Shown: positions 6,971 to 15,517 of the stretch, piece by piece
How the letters are laid out: each line of letters opens with the position of its first letter
Numbering within the stretch: the first letter of the stretch is position 1
Assembly: GCF_014212125.1 (NCBI RefSeq)
Contig: NZ_JACJVP010000028.1
Coordinates: forward strand, 1 to 36,920
Origin: Cohnella nanjingensis
GTDB taxonomy: Bacteria > Bacillota > Bacilli > Paenibacillales > Paenibacillaceae
DNA: 36,920 nucleotides
Direction: 5' to 3'
Translations under genes and position numbers: made by a program
Notes under the pieces: generated by a model
The model's input: the letters and a program-made list of their open reading frames with translations, nothing else
Database searches by the model: none
What the model was told of the DNA's origin: nothing

Positions 6971-7391
6971 ATGTATAATAATCTGCCCGGCTTCGATCTT
7001 GCGGTGATGGAGATGGGCATCCTTCACTATCTTTTTGATCTTGACGCCTTTTTCCAATTGGTTTACAGTTTGTTAGGCGAAGGAGGCAAACTGGTTATAC
7101 GCGAATTTCACCCCGTGATTTGGAAGCTCTTAAAGCCAGAAGACGGCCGTCTGGTGGCCAGCGGCGATTACTTTGACCGAGAGGTGCAAAATGACGTGAT
7201 GAAAGTGCGGCGATGGACGCTGGGCGAAGTCGTAACGGCCATCGCGGACGCAGGATTAGCGCTCAAAGCCGCTTTATGAGGAATCGGGCGACGTTCAGCG
7301 TTGGGTGTTCAAGGACATGCCCCAAGGAACCGAGGACCGCGTGCCGGGCATTTACGCCGTCATCGCCGCCAAGGAGACGCCATCCGCCTGA
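6971..7391 (+). pseudogene. Degraded SAM-dependent methyltransferase fragment
   Basis: The frame from 6971 encodes about 102 residues that match the central and C-terminal part of a class I methyltransferase: NLPGFDLAVMEMGILHYLFD, EGGKLVIREFHPV and WTLGEVVTAIADAGL. The N-terminal SAM-binding part is missing; an in-frame stop lies just upstream. At about 7275-7280 the frame breaks at TTATGA, and the homology continues in another frame (7278-7391) as EESGDVQRWVFKDMPQGT through VPGIYAVIAAKE. The segment between FDREVQ and RRWTLGE also appears shorter than in intact relatives that I recall. Truncation plus frameshift indicates a decayed gene. The base composition is lower in GC than its neighbours. 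Confidence 0.8.
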
Positions 7392-7558
7392 GTTCGTGAA
7401 GCGCGGGTGCAGGCTGCTGTTTGAATCTTTCCTTCCGCTTGATCTCCGCAATCCAGAAGAAATCCTTTATCCCCGACTATGCTATTCTATTAAAGCTGTC
7501 ACGCGAACACCGGTTCGCTATCCGCGAATCGCCATTCTATCCAAAGGAGTGTTATACC

Positions 7559-8827
7559 CTGGGTACGACAACGACTGCCGCCAAGGGCCCAAGCCTGCTC
7601 GGCAACCGCTTCCTCCAGACGATTCTCTTCTCGAACATCCTGCTCCAGATCGGCATCTGGGTGCGCAACTTCGCCATCCTGCTCTATGTCGCGGACAGGA
7701 CGAACAACGATCCTTACGCCATCTCGCTGATCAGCGTCGCCGAATTCGCGCCGATCTTCGTCTTCTCGTTCATCGGGGGCACGTTCGCCGACCGCTGGCG
7801 GCCGAAGCGGACGATGATCTGGTGCGATTCGCTATCCGCCGTCTCCGTATTCATCGTCCTGCTGACGATCCATTTCGGCTCTTGGCAGTCGGTGTACCTC
7901 GTTACGTTCATCTCGGCGATCCTCTCGCAATTCTCGCAGCCCTCGGGCATGCGGCTGTTCAAGCAGCACGTGCGCGAAGACCAGCTGCAGCAGGGGATGG
8001 CGCTCTTTCAATCGCTGATGGCCATCTTCATGGTGCTGGGGCCGATGCTGGGTACGTTTGCGTATAGCAAGTTCGGACTGGAGGATTCGATCGCCGTCAT
8101 GGGCGTGGCCTTCCTGCTCTCCGCCCTCGTCCTCGTCCGTCTGCCCAAGGACATAGAGGAGACGCGATCGGCCGAGAAGGGGCAATTCCGCAAAGAGTTC
8201 GCCGAGGGCTTCCGCTATGTCTGGCGGAGCAAGGTCCTCCGGATGCTGGGCGTCGCGTTTGTCCTGGCCGGACTCGCTGTAGGCGTCGCCCAGGCGCTTA
8301 ATCTGTTCATCGTGACGGAGCGTCTCGGCCAATCGAAGGACTTCCTGCAGTATCTGTTGATGGTGAGCGGCGGCGCCATGCTCATCGGCGGCGGCATCGT
8401 CGCCGTGTTCGCGAAGCGGGTCCCGCCGCAGCTGCTGTTGGCCATCGGCATGCTGACCGGCGCAGTCTGTACGGTCATCGTCGGCTACTCTAAGAGCGTA
8501 CCGCTGACGCTGGTGATCCAGTTCATCAACGGACTCGTTTTCCCTTGCATCCATATCGGGATCAGCACGATGATCCTGAAGTGGTCGGACGCCTCCATCG
8601 TCGGACGGGTCAACGGGGTGCTGAATCCGCTGTTCGTCGGCATGATGGTCATCTCGATGTCGCTGGCCGGCTCGCTCAAGGACGCGTTCCCGCTCGTCTC
8701 GATCTACGCCGGAGCAGGCCTTCTATTCCTCATCGGGGCCCTCGCCATGATCCCGATCATGGGGCAGCGGGCGCCGGAACGGACGCCGGGCGGAGAATCG
8801 GCTGCCGCCGATGCCGGACACGCCTGA
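7559..8827 (+). CDS. MFS transporter, probable CTG start
   Basis: A 422-residue major facilitator protein with about 12 hydrophobic segments. The conserved loop between TM2 and TM3 is visible as GGTFADRWRPKRTMI (motif A type). It resembles the MFS_3 exporter group, and the substrate is unknown. The open frame extends to 7421, but that leader (QKKSFIPDYAILLKLSREHR) does not look like transporter sequence. AAAGGAG at 7543-7549 precedes no in-frame ATG, GTG or TTG; the codon 9 nt downstream is CTG at 7559, giving the plausible N terminus MGTTTTAAKGPSLLGNRF. A strong terminator follows the stop. Confidence 0.88.
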   Translation: MGTTTTAAKGPSLLGNRFLQTILFSNILLQIGIWVRNFAILLYVADRTNNDPYAISLISVAEFAPIFVFSFIGGTFADRWRPKRTMIWCDSLSAVSVFIVLLTIHFGSWQSVYLVTFISAILSQFSQPSGMRLFKQHVREDQLQQGMALFQSLMAIFMVLGPMLGTFAYSKFGLEDSIAVMGVAFLLSALVLVRLPKDIEETRSAEKGQFRKEFAEGFRYVWRSKVLRMLGVAFVLAGLAVGVAQALNLFIVTERLGQSKDFLQYLLMVSGGAMLIGGGIVAVFAKRVPPQLLLAIGMLTGAVCTVIVGYSKSVPLTLVIQFINGLVFPCIHIGISTMILKWSDASIVGRVNGVLNPLFVGMMVISMSLAGSLKDAFPLVSIYAGAGLLFLIGALAMIPIMGQRAPERTPGGESAAADAGHA

Positions 8828-8847
8828 TTCTCAGAATAGCGACTTGC

Positions 8848-8887
8848 ACGCCGCCCCTCCGTTCCGCGGAGGGGCGGCGTATTTTTT
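8848..8887 (+). terminator. Intrinsic terminator after the MFS gene
   Basis: ACGCCGCCCCTCCG (8848-8861) pairs perfectly with CGGAGGGGCGGCGT (8867-8880) around TTCCG, followed by ATTTTTTT. Confidence 0.95.
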
Positions 8888-8969
8888 TATCCCGATAGTG
8901 AATCTACCGGTCCTGTGATAGGATGGAGACAGATTAGACGCATATCGATCCGTGCCGAGGGTGGTCATC

Positions 8970-11351
8970 ATGGTTCTCAAACGTTGGGTGCGCTCCAAGA
9001 CCGCTATGGTTCAATTCTGCTTCGGATTCGCCGCCGCCGTCGTCCTCCTCGCGGCGGTCGCATCCACCCTCGTCCTGGGCCAAGTCCAACGCCGGCTGCT
9101 AGACGGCGAGTCGACAAATAGCCGCAAGACCGTCGCTCAGGTCCGGTACCATCTCTCGGAGATGGACCGGTTAATGAAGAATCTCAGCGTTTTGCTCTAC
9201 GCCGACCATGACGTCCGGGCCCTGATGTACTTGTCGGGGGAGGAGACTTACGAGCATCTAAGCGTCCTTAACAAGCTGAACGCGACCTATATGAAGAGCC
9301 ATCCGTACCTGCAATCCATCTTCATCTACAATCCGATCAAGCAAAAGTTCTATTCCACTTCGGGCAGGCTGTCCGATCGCGATGCGTCCTGGGAGAGGCT
9401 GCTGCAGTCCGGCGAACGCTTGCCGGCGCTCAAGCCGTTCATTCGCGACTTGAACGCGACCGGCGACGCTCTCTCCCCGAATCCCGTACGCGTCGTCACC
9501 TACGCGATGTACGGCAAGCTCGATCCGCAGGGCCGAATGGACGGCGCGGTCATCGTGAACTTGCGGATGGACGGCTTGCTTGAATATGCGAACGCCATCA
9601 ACAGCACCGTCGGGGGCGGGCCCGATCTGTTGTTTGTCTATGATTCGCGTAACCGCTTCAATGCGTTGAATGCAGCGGATAGCGAGTCCGGGGAGCGCAT
9701 CGGGAGCCAGGTGAAGGCGGGCTATGAAGCGCTGTTAGCCAACGCGTCAGATCAGGCTCGCGCGCCTCGAACTTCCTATACCGTCCGGGCGGGGGGGACG
9801 CAATATCTGGTCACGACGGCGGCGATCCGGGGGACGGGCTGGGTCGTGCTTCACGCCGCGGTCTACGATCCCGCGATCCGGCAGATGAAGACGATGAAGA
9901 CGGCCGCGATCGCGATCGGCGCGTCCTTGGCGGCTGCGCTCCTGCTCGTCTCCCGCCTCCTCGCCCGAAGGCTGGCTTGGCCGACGGGTCTTGCGCCGGA
10001 TCGCGTTCCGGCTGCGGAGCGCTCCGATCAGCCGGCCTCTCCCGCATCGGCAGACGTCTCCGCACGGCTCGACGCCTGGAGGCAGTCGAAGGACCAGATC
10101 CAAGAGATCCTGCGGGAGCAGCAGTCGAGCCGCAGTCTCATGAAGCGCTATTTCCTGACGCGGCTCTTGGAGAACGGCTACCCCGTCGCGGACGAGGAGT
10201 TCGAATGCGCCCGTCTGCAATACGGCCTCAATCTATCCTCCGGCACGCCGGTCGCAGTCGGACTGCTGCGCTTGGACAAATACGCGGAAACGGAGCGGCA
10301 TTCGCAGCCGGAGGAGCTCGAGGCGATGCGGCAATGGATCCGGCACGTCGTGACGGAGTCCGTCTCCCGTTCCTTCGCCTGCGAAGCCGTCGATCTGAAG
10401 GAAGACCGGATCGCCTGGATCGTGCATGTGGCGCCGGGCGACGGGAATGAGGGGCTGACCGAGAAGGCGCTGGGGGATCGCCTGCGCGAAGCGCAGCAGC
10501 AGCTGATGCGGCAGTATCGAATATCGGTGACGATCTCTCTCAGCGGAGCGGTCCCGCATATCCGCCAGGCGTCCACGGCGTATCACCAAGCCGTCTCTCT
10601 CTCCATGTACCGGTTCGTATTGGGCAGGAAATCGCTCATAACGTCCGCCGACATCGTCCGCAAAGTGGTGCCGATCTCGGTGGACGCCGTCTTTCAGACC
10701 GAGCGTCGGTTCATCGAAGCGCTGCAGCGGGGCGATCTGCGCGCGGCGGGCGAACGGCTCGATGCCTGCCTGGGGCTGATCGCCGAGATGGAATACCGCG
10801 ACATGCGCTTCGCGTTGATGCACTTGGCAGCCGGCTTGACGCATGCCCTCGATGCTACCTGCACCTGGCCCATGAATTCCGTTCGCATCCAAGAGATCTT
10901 CGACCGCAAGCGGCTGCCGGAGATGGAGACGATCCGGGAGTTCCGTCAGCAGCTGATCGATGCCATCCATGAGACGATCGAAGCGTCCGCCGCGGCGCCG
11001 AACGACGAAGAGGCGGAGACCGCAAGGAAGATCCGGCTGTTCATTCAGGACCGGCACGCCGATCCGAAGCTGGGCGTGGCGCAGATCGCGGCCGAATTGG
11101 ACGTCTCTCTGCCCGCGATGAACCGCATCTTCGAGAACGGCGTCGGCATGTCCATCGGCGAATACATCATCCATGTCCGGTTAGTCAAAGCCGCGGAGTG
11201 GATGGAGAATTCGAAGCTCAGCTTGAACGAAGTTATGCGCGCCGTCGGAATGGACAATCCCGCCTACTTCGGCAAGCTGTTCAAGGCCCAATTCGGCTTC
11301 ACCCCGCGGGAGTACGCTTCGCATCTGGCGGACAAGCGGCTGTCTCCTTAG
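8970..11351 (+). CDS. Membrane-anchored AraC family regulator with extracellular sensor domain
   Basis: The 793-residue product has the Paenibacillus one-component sensor layout. TM1 is at about residues 12-36, an extracellular Cache-like domain follows to about 305 (LQSIFIYNPIKQKFYST), and TM2 is at about 311-328 (AIAIGASLAAALLLVSRLLA). A cytoplasmic region then leads to a C-terminal AraC domain over the last 100 residues (LGVAQIAAELDVSLPAMNRI; EVMRAVGMDNPAYFGKLFKA). There is no histidine kinase or receiver domain, so the signal must pass directly to the DNA-binding domain. A GTG at 8952 is in frame, but GAGGGTGG sits just before the ATG at 8970, which I prefer. The solute-binding lipoprotein gene follows after 63 bp and is the likely target or partner. 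Confidence 0.9.
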   Translation: MVLKRWVRSKTAMVQFCFGFAAAVVLLAAVASTLVLGQVQRRLLDGESTNSRKTVAQVRYHLSEMDRLMKNLSVLLYADHDVRALMYLSGEETYEHLSVLNKLNATYMKSHPYLQSIFIYNPIKQKFYSTSGRLSDRDASWERLLQSGERLPALKPFIRDLNATGDALSPNPVRVVTYAMYGKLDPQGRMDGAVIVNLRMDGLLEYANAINSTVGGGPDLLFVYDSRNRFNALNAADSESGERIGSQVKAGYEALLANASDQARAPRTSYTVRAGGTQYLVTTAAIRGTGWVVLHAAVYDPAIRQMKTMKTAAIAIGASLAAALLLVSRLLARRLAWPTGLAPDRVPAAERSDQPASPASADVSARLDAWRQSKDQIQEILREQQSSRSLMKRYFLTRLLENGYPVADEEFECARLQYGLNLSSGTPVAVGLLRLDKYAETERHSQPEELEAMRQWIRHVVTESVSRSFACEAVDLKEDRIAWIVHVAPGDGNEGLTEKALGDRLREAQQQLMRQYRISVTISLSGAVPHIRQASTAYHQAVSLSMYRFVLGRKSLITSADIVRKVVPISVDAVFQTERRFIEALQRGDLRAAGERLDACLGLIAEMEYRDMRFALMHLAAGLTHALDATCTWPMNSVRIQEIFDRKRLPEMETIREFRQQLIDAIHETIEASAAAPNDEEAETARKIRLFIQDRHADPKLGVAQIAAELDVSLPAMNRIFENGVGMSIGEYIIHVRLVKAAEWMENSKLSLNEVMRAVGMDNPAYFGKLFKAQFGFTPREYASHLADKRLSP

Positions 11352-11414
11352 GGAGGGCGCTGCGCACGGCCGGGATCGAGCGACATTAATAGAGCGTCTG
11401 GGGGCATGTTGACG

Positions 11415-12953
11415 ATGAAGCGACGGAAACGGCATGCGGCGATCCTCGCCTTGGTTGCCGTCTTGGCATTCCTGCTGATGGCTGCCGGCTGCGGATGCGG
11501 GACAGATGAAGGCGGCGCGGCGCGGCCAGCCGGTGCGTCTCCGGGCCGGGGCGCGAATCCGACCGGTCCCGACGGCCTCGCATCGAACAAGCAGCCTTAC
11601 GAGATCAAGTGGTATCTGCCGGGACATCCCCAGGAGGACGGCAGGCGCGTACAGAACGAGATGAACAAGATTATCCAAGCGGATCTGAACGCGACGGTCG
11701 ATATCGTATGGATCGATCCCGACCGATACGATCAGGAGACGCGGGCGATCCTGGCCTCGGGGGACAAGGCCGACCTCATGTTTGCCTCCTATCGGACCAA
11801 CGACTTTCTCGGGCATGCCCGGGACGGCGCGTTCCGGGACTTGACCGATCTCCTGCCGGCCTACGGCTCCGACATCTTGAAGCAAGTGCCGTCTTTCGCG
11901 TGGGAGGCGGCCAAGGTGGACGGCAAGGCGTACGGCATCGTGAACACGCAAGCATGGGCCGAAGCGCCCGCGATCCGGGTGACGAAGGAGATGGCCGATA
12001 TTTACGGGCTTCGGTCGTACGCGATCCGCAGGCTGGAGGACTTGGCGCCGTTTCTGGAGAAAGCGGTCGCGCGCGAGAACGGCCAGAAGATCGGCTTCCG
12101 CGTCGACGCCGCGGCCGATTATCCGCCCGCGTACGCTTTGGCGCTGGGCATCGAAGCGCTCGGCGAAGGCAACCCGGCGGTCGTGGCGACGGAGGGGACC
12201 CGCCTTAAGGCGATCAATCTGTTCGAGCAAAAGGCTTACGCCGACTACCTCGGTCTGATGCATGACTGGTACCGGAAGGGTTGGATCCGGCCGGACGCGG
12301 CGACGGTCGTCGACGATACGGCGGAAGCGAAGGCGGACAAGTATATCGCCGCGTTGGACGTCCTGCGTCCGGATACGCCGAGCGACAGCCGTTACGTCTA
12401 CCAGCCGCTCGGAGGTACGCCTTCGATCGGCAACGACGCGATCGGCTCGTCGCTCACGGTTATTCCGCGCAGCTCGGCGGATCCGGCGCGGGCGATGATG
12501 CTCTATAATCTCATGTACGCGGACAAACGGCTGTTCAACCTGATGAACTTCGGGATCGAAGATGAGCACTACCATCTGACGGATTCCGACTACGCCGAGC
12601 CGATCGCGGACAGCGGGTATCGCGTGGATGCGGGGTGGGCGTTCGGCAACCAGTTCAACGCGCTCCGCTCCGCGAAGCGGCAGCCGTCATGGCTGCCAGC
12701 CGGTACGTCCTTGAACGCCGGGGCGCCCCGCTCCCGGCTGCTCGGCTTTCACTTCGATCCGGAGAAGGTCAAGGGGGAGCTCGCGCAGTGCGCCTCGGTC
12801 ATCGGGAGCTACCGGGCGGGACTGGTCACGGGAGCGCTCGATCCGGCGGCGACGCTGCCTCGGCTGAACGAGGCGTTGAAGCGGGCCGGGATCGATCGCC
12901 TGATCGCCGAGGCGCAGCGCCAGATCGACGCCTGGGCGGACGCGCATGCCTAA
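11415..12953 (+). CDS. Extracellular solute-binding lipoprotein (LplA-like, DUF3502 C terminus)
   Basis: The 512-residue product has a basic N terminus, a hydrophobic stretch and a lipobox ending AAGC, so it should be a lipid-anchored ABC substrate-binding protein. The body is of the type 2 solute-binding fold (YEIKWYLPGHPQEDGRRVQ; GDKADLMFASY). The C-terminal 120 residues (GFHFDPEKVKGELAQ, then DRLIAEAQRQIDAW) match the DUF3502 region common in Paenibacillus oligosaccharide-binding lipoproteins. A GGGGG stretch lies 1 nt before the ATG at 11406 and 10 nt before that at 11415; I chose 11415. No permease genes follow, which is unusual, so it must use permeases encoded elsewhere or act as a sensor subunit for the upstream AraC protein. 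Confidence 0.88.
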   Translation: MKRRKRHAAILALVAVLAFLLMAAGCGCGTDEGGAARPAGASPGRGANPTGPDGLASNKQPYEIKWYLPGHPQEDGRRVQNEMNKIIQADLNATVDIVWIDPDRYDQETRAILASGDKADLMFASYRTNDFLGHARDGAFRDLTDLLPAYGSDILKQVPSFAWEAAKVDGKAYGIVNTQAWAEAPAIRVTKEMADIYGLRSYAIRRLEDLAPFLEKAVARENGQKIGFRVDAAADYPPAYALALGIEALGEGNPAVVATEGTRLKAINLFEQKAYADYLGLMHDWYRKGWIRPDAATVVDDTAEAKADKYIAALDVLRPDTPSDSRYVYQPLGGTPSIGNDAIGSSLTVIPRSSADPARAMMLYNLMYADKRLFNLMNFGIEDEHYHLTDSDYAEPIADSGYRVDAGWAFGNQFNALRSAKRQPSWLPAGTSLNAGAPRSRLLGFHFDPEKVKGELAQCASVIGSYRAGLVTGALDPAATLPRLNEALKRAGIDRLIAEAQRQIDAWADAHA

Positions 12954-12987
12954 TTTGGGAGAAAGGGTAGGGCCGCCCCGCCGGATG

Positions 12988-13186
12988 TGATATAATGGCG
13001 AGAGATCGGACTCCTCTTTGAGGGGTCTGCTTTTGTTGACGGTCGATCGCGGCTGCGGTCTCGTTCGTGCTTTTTCGAATCTTTCCGCGACAAGAGCGGG
13101 TTCGCCCTCTTTCCGAGGACGGCGAAGCCGTTTTTACTTGCTTGCTCTTGCCGGTCCGAACCTGACAGCTAGAGGAGGTGGGTAAG
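12988..13186 (+). promoter_or_regulatory. Promoter and structured leader of the MFS exporter gene
   Basis: TGATATAAT at 12988-12996 is a perfect extended -10, which predicts a start near 13003 and a leader of about 180 nt. The leader has an early hairpin, GACTCCTC/GAGGGGTC (13009-13027). A later terminator-like hairpin, CGG-g-TTCGCC pairing with GGCGAA-g-CCG (13097-13130), is followed by TTTTT. The strong Shine-Dalgarno AGAGGAGG is at 13171-13178. CTCCTCT (13011-13017) in the first hairpin is also complementary to AGAGGAG of the ribosome binding site. This is compatible with attenuation or ribosome-site sequestration. I do not recognise a known riboswitch class. The hairpins could also partly terminate the upstream lipoprotein transcript. 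Confidence 0.5.
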
Positions 13187-14419
13187 GTGCCGTTCGCCTG
13201 GAAAAAGAACTTATACGTGTTGTGGCTCGGCGTATTTTTCTGCAGCACGGCTTACTCGATCTCCATCCCGTTTATCCCGTTGTTCCTTCACAACGATCTG
13301 GGCATCGATAGCCATCTGGAGCTGTGGTCCGGGTTCGCGTTCGGCGTGACGTTCCTCGCCAGCGCGCTGATCTCCCCCTACTGGGGATCGCTTGCCGACA
13401 AGTACGGGCGCAAGCCGATGCTGATTCGCTCCGGATACAGCTTGGCGGCGTTGTACGTGATCACTTATTTCATCCACGATCCGTATCTCTTCCTCGTCCT
13501 GCGCGTCTTCCAGGGGCTGCTGGCCGGGTACGTCCCCGCGTCGATCGCGCTCGTGGCGACGAACACGCCGGAGGACAAGTCGGGCTACGCGCTGGGCATC
13601 ATGGCGACGGCCGGCGCCACGGGCGGCATCCTCGGACCGCTGGTCGGCGGCGTCGTCAGCCATTTCGCGGGAAACCGGGAGGCGTTTCTGTTCTCGGGCG
13701 GCGTGGTCCTCGTGGCGGCGCTGATCGCGACGTTCCTGGTGAGAGAGACCCCATTCAACCGCTCCGGCAAGCGGTCGAGCATCCGCGAGGATCTGAAGCA
13801 TGCGATGGAGAACCGCGCGTTCGTCACGCTGCTGGCGCTGGTCGGCATCAGCAGCTTCTCGGTCATGATCCTGGAGCCGCTGCTCACGGTCTATGTCCTG
13901 CAGATCGGAGGAAGCCAAGGGGATGCTTCGCTGCAGTCCGGCATCATCTTCTCCGCGGTCGGCATCGCGACGCTCATCGCCGCCCCGCAGTGGGGGAAGG
14001 CGGGGCAGCGCTTCGGCTTCATGAAGGTGCTGATCATCGGTCTGCTCGGCGGCGGGATCGGCAACCTGCTCCAGTTTTTCGTCGGCCACTACACCGAATT
14101 CGGAGCGCTCCGCTTCGTCTACGGCCTGTTCTTCGCGGGCGTCTATCCGGCGTTGAACGCGATGATCGTGCGCGTGACCGAACCGGAGTTCCGCGGGAGG
14201 GCGTTCAGCCTGAGCCAGTCCTCCACCCAGCTGGCGACGATGCTCGGACCGATGGCGGGCGGCGCGTTGGCGGGTTGGATTCCGATCCGCTGGATCTTCA
14301 TCGTGAACGGCGGCATCCTGCTGCTCTCGGCGGCGCTGCTCTATCGAAAGCGCGGCCTGGACGGCGCCGGCGGGGCGGTCGTCCGCGCGCAATCGAACCG
14401 CGCGTCGAAAAGCGACTAA
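13187..14419 (+). CDS. MFS multidrug-efflux-type transporter
   Basis: A 410-residue major facilitator with about 12 transmembrane segments. The TM2-3 loop motif is clear (YWGSLADKYGRKPML), and TM5 has the antiporter-type motif GATGGILGPLVGG. Together these point to a DHA1-type proton-coupled drug exporter. A second ADK-less motif lies in the C-terminal half (APQWGKAGQRFGFMK). The GTG at 13178 overlaps the Shine-Dalgarno sequence; the GTG at 13187 is 8 nt from AGAGGAGG and gives MPFAWKKNLYV. The long structured leader suggests regulation after transcription initiation. The substrate is unknown. A terminator follows directly. Confidence 0.9.
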   Translation: MPFAWKKNLYVLWLGVFFCSTAYSISIPFIPLFLHNDLGIDSHLELWSGFAFGVTFLASALISPYWGSLADKYGRKPMLIRSGYSLAALYVITYFIHDPYLFLVLRVFQGLLAGYVPASIALVATNTPEDKSGYALGIMATAGATGGILGPLVGGVVSHFAGNREAFLFSGGVVLVAALIATFLVRETPFNRSGKRSSIREDLKHAMENRAFVTLLALVGISSFSVMILEPLLTVYVLQIGGSQGDASLQSGIIFSAVGIATLIAAPQWGKAGQRFGFMKVLIIGLLGGGIGNLLQFFVGHYTEFGALRFVYGLFFAGVYPALNAMIVRVTEPEFRGRAFSLSQSSTQLATMLGPMAGGALAGWIPIRWIFIVNGGILLLSAALLYRKRGLDGAGGAVVRAQSNRASKSD

Positions 14420-14430
14420 GTCGTTTGCGG

Positions 14431-14458
14431 ATCGCATCTCTCGCGGATGCGATTTTTT
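14431..14458 (+). terminator. Intrinsic terminator after the MFS exporter gene
   Basis: ATCGCATC (14431-14438) pairs with GATGCGAT (14446-14453) around a 7-nt loop and runs into six T. A TATAAT hexamer follows immediately at 14461-14466 and may be the -10 of the next gene, although no good -35 is seen. Confidence 0.9.
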
Positions 14459-14513
14459 GCTATAATAGGGGATCGATTCTATTCATATCCCGATATGCGG
14501 AATAGGAGCCCTC

Positions 14514-15440
14514 ATGACCATCTTCCTGACGATCTTGCGCGACAACGTCCTGCCGATCTCCATCCTGATCGCGATCGGAATCTTGCTGCAGCGCAGCTTC
14601 AAGCTCGATATCCGGACGCTGTCGAAGCTGAACTTCTATCTGTTCTCGCCGGCGATCATGTTCAAGCTGCTCTACGGCACCGCCATCTCCATGCAGCTGT
14701 TCGGCCAGGTGATCCTCTTCTTCGTTCTCTTCATGGCGCTTCAATACGGGCTCGTCGAGGCGGTTGTCCGGATTCGCCGGTATCGCCCGGGCATGCGGAG
14801 CGCCATGCGCAACAGCGTGCTGTTCTACAATAGCGCCAACTACGGCATTCCGCTCAATCAGCTCGCCTTCGCGAACAACCCCTATACGCTGTCGGTGCAA
14901 GTGCTCATCATGATGATGCAGTCGCTCATCCCGAATACCTACGGCGTGTATAACGTGAACGCCCACAAAGCGAATTGGAGAGAGATCCGCCGCGTCATCC
15001 TGTCGATGCCGGTCATCTACGTCATTCCGCTCGCGCTGGCGATGCGGTACTTCGAGGTGCCGCTGCCGGATTCGGCCGGAACGGCCGTGGAATACCTGTC
15101 GAACGCGTTCATCGGCACGGCGCTGATCACGCTGGGCGTACAGCTCGGCAACATGTCGTGGGCCATCCGGCGAACGATGCTGGCGGACGTCAGCACCGCC
15201 GTCCTGCTGCGCCTCGTCGCGGGGCCGCTGCTGGCCTGGCTGACGGTCGCGCTGATGGGCATGGAAGGCTTGATGGCCTCTGCCCTGATCGTCTCCTCCG
15301 CCGTCCCGACTTCGCTCAGCAGCGTGCTGCTGGCCGTCGAGTTCGACAACGAGCCGGCGTTCGCGTCCCAGTCCGTTTTCGTCTCGACCGTGCTCAGCAC
15401 GGTCACGGTGGCTGTCGTCATCGCGCTGCTGGGCGCGTAG
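14514..15440 (+). CDS. AEC family (auxin efflux carrier-like) transporter
   Basis: The 308-residue membrane protein has about 10 hydrophobic segments in the AEC arrangement. Typical motifs are KLNFYLFSPAIMFKLL in the first repeat, FYNSANYGIPLNQLAF with the Asn-Tyr-Gly-x-Pro core, and SAVPTSLSSVLLAVEFD in the second repeat. Bacterial members transport malonate, malate or other small carboxylates, and the substrate cannot be predicted. AGGAG lies 5 nt before the ATG. The gene appears monocistronic. Confidence 0.9.
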   Translation: MTIFLTILRDNVLPISILIAIGILLQRSFKLDIRTLSKLNFYLFSPAIMFKLLYGTAISMQLFGQVILFFVLFMALQYGLVEAVVRIRRYRPGMRSAMRNSVLFYNSANYGIPLNQLAFANNPYTLSVQVLIMMMQSLIPNTYGVYNVNAHKANWREIRRVILSMPVIYVIPLALAMRYFEVPLPDSAGTAVEYLSNAFIGTALITLGVQLGNMSWAIRRTMLADVSTAVLLRLVAGPLLAWLTVALMGMEGLMASALIVSSAVPTSLSSVLLAVEFDNEPAFASQSVFVSTVLSTVTVAVVIALLGA

Positions 15441-15517
15441 TGCCTCGCCTCGCTGCAACCTATTGCACCGATCTCGCGTCAAGGATGTAAAAGATGGGAG
15501 AAAGAGGGGCGTGCGAA

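Noticed and set aside
13058..13185. Leader peptide gene starting at TTG upstream of the MFS exporter
   Set aside because: The frame is open to a stop next to the ribosome binding site, but there is no ribosome binding site for the TTG and the composition is not protein-like.
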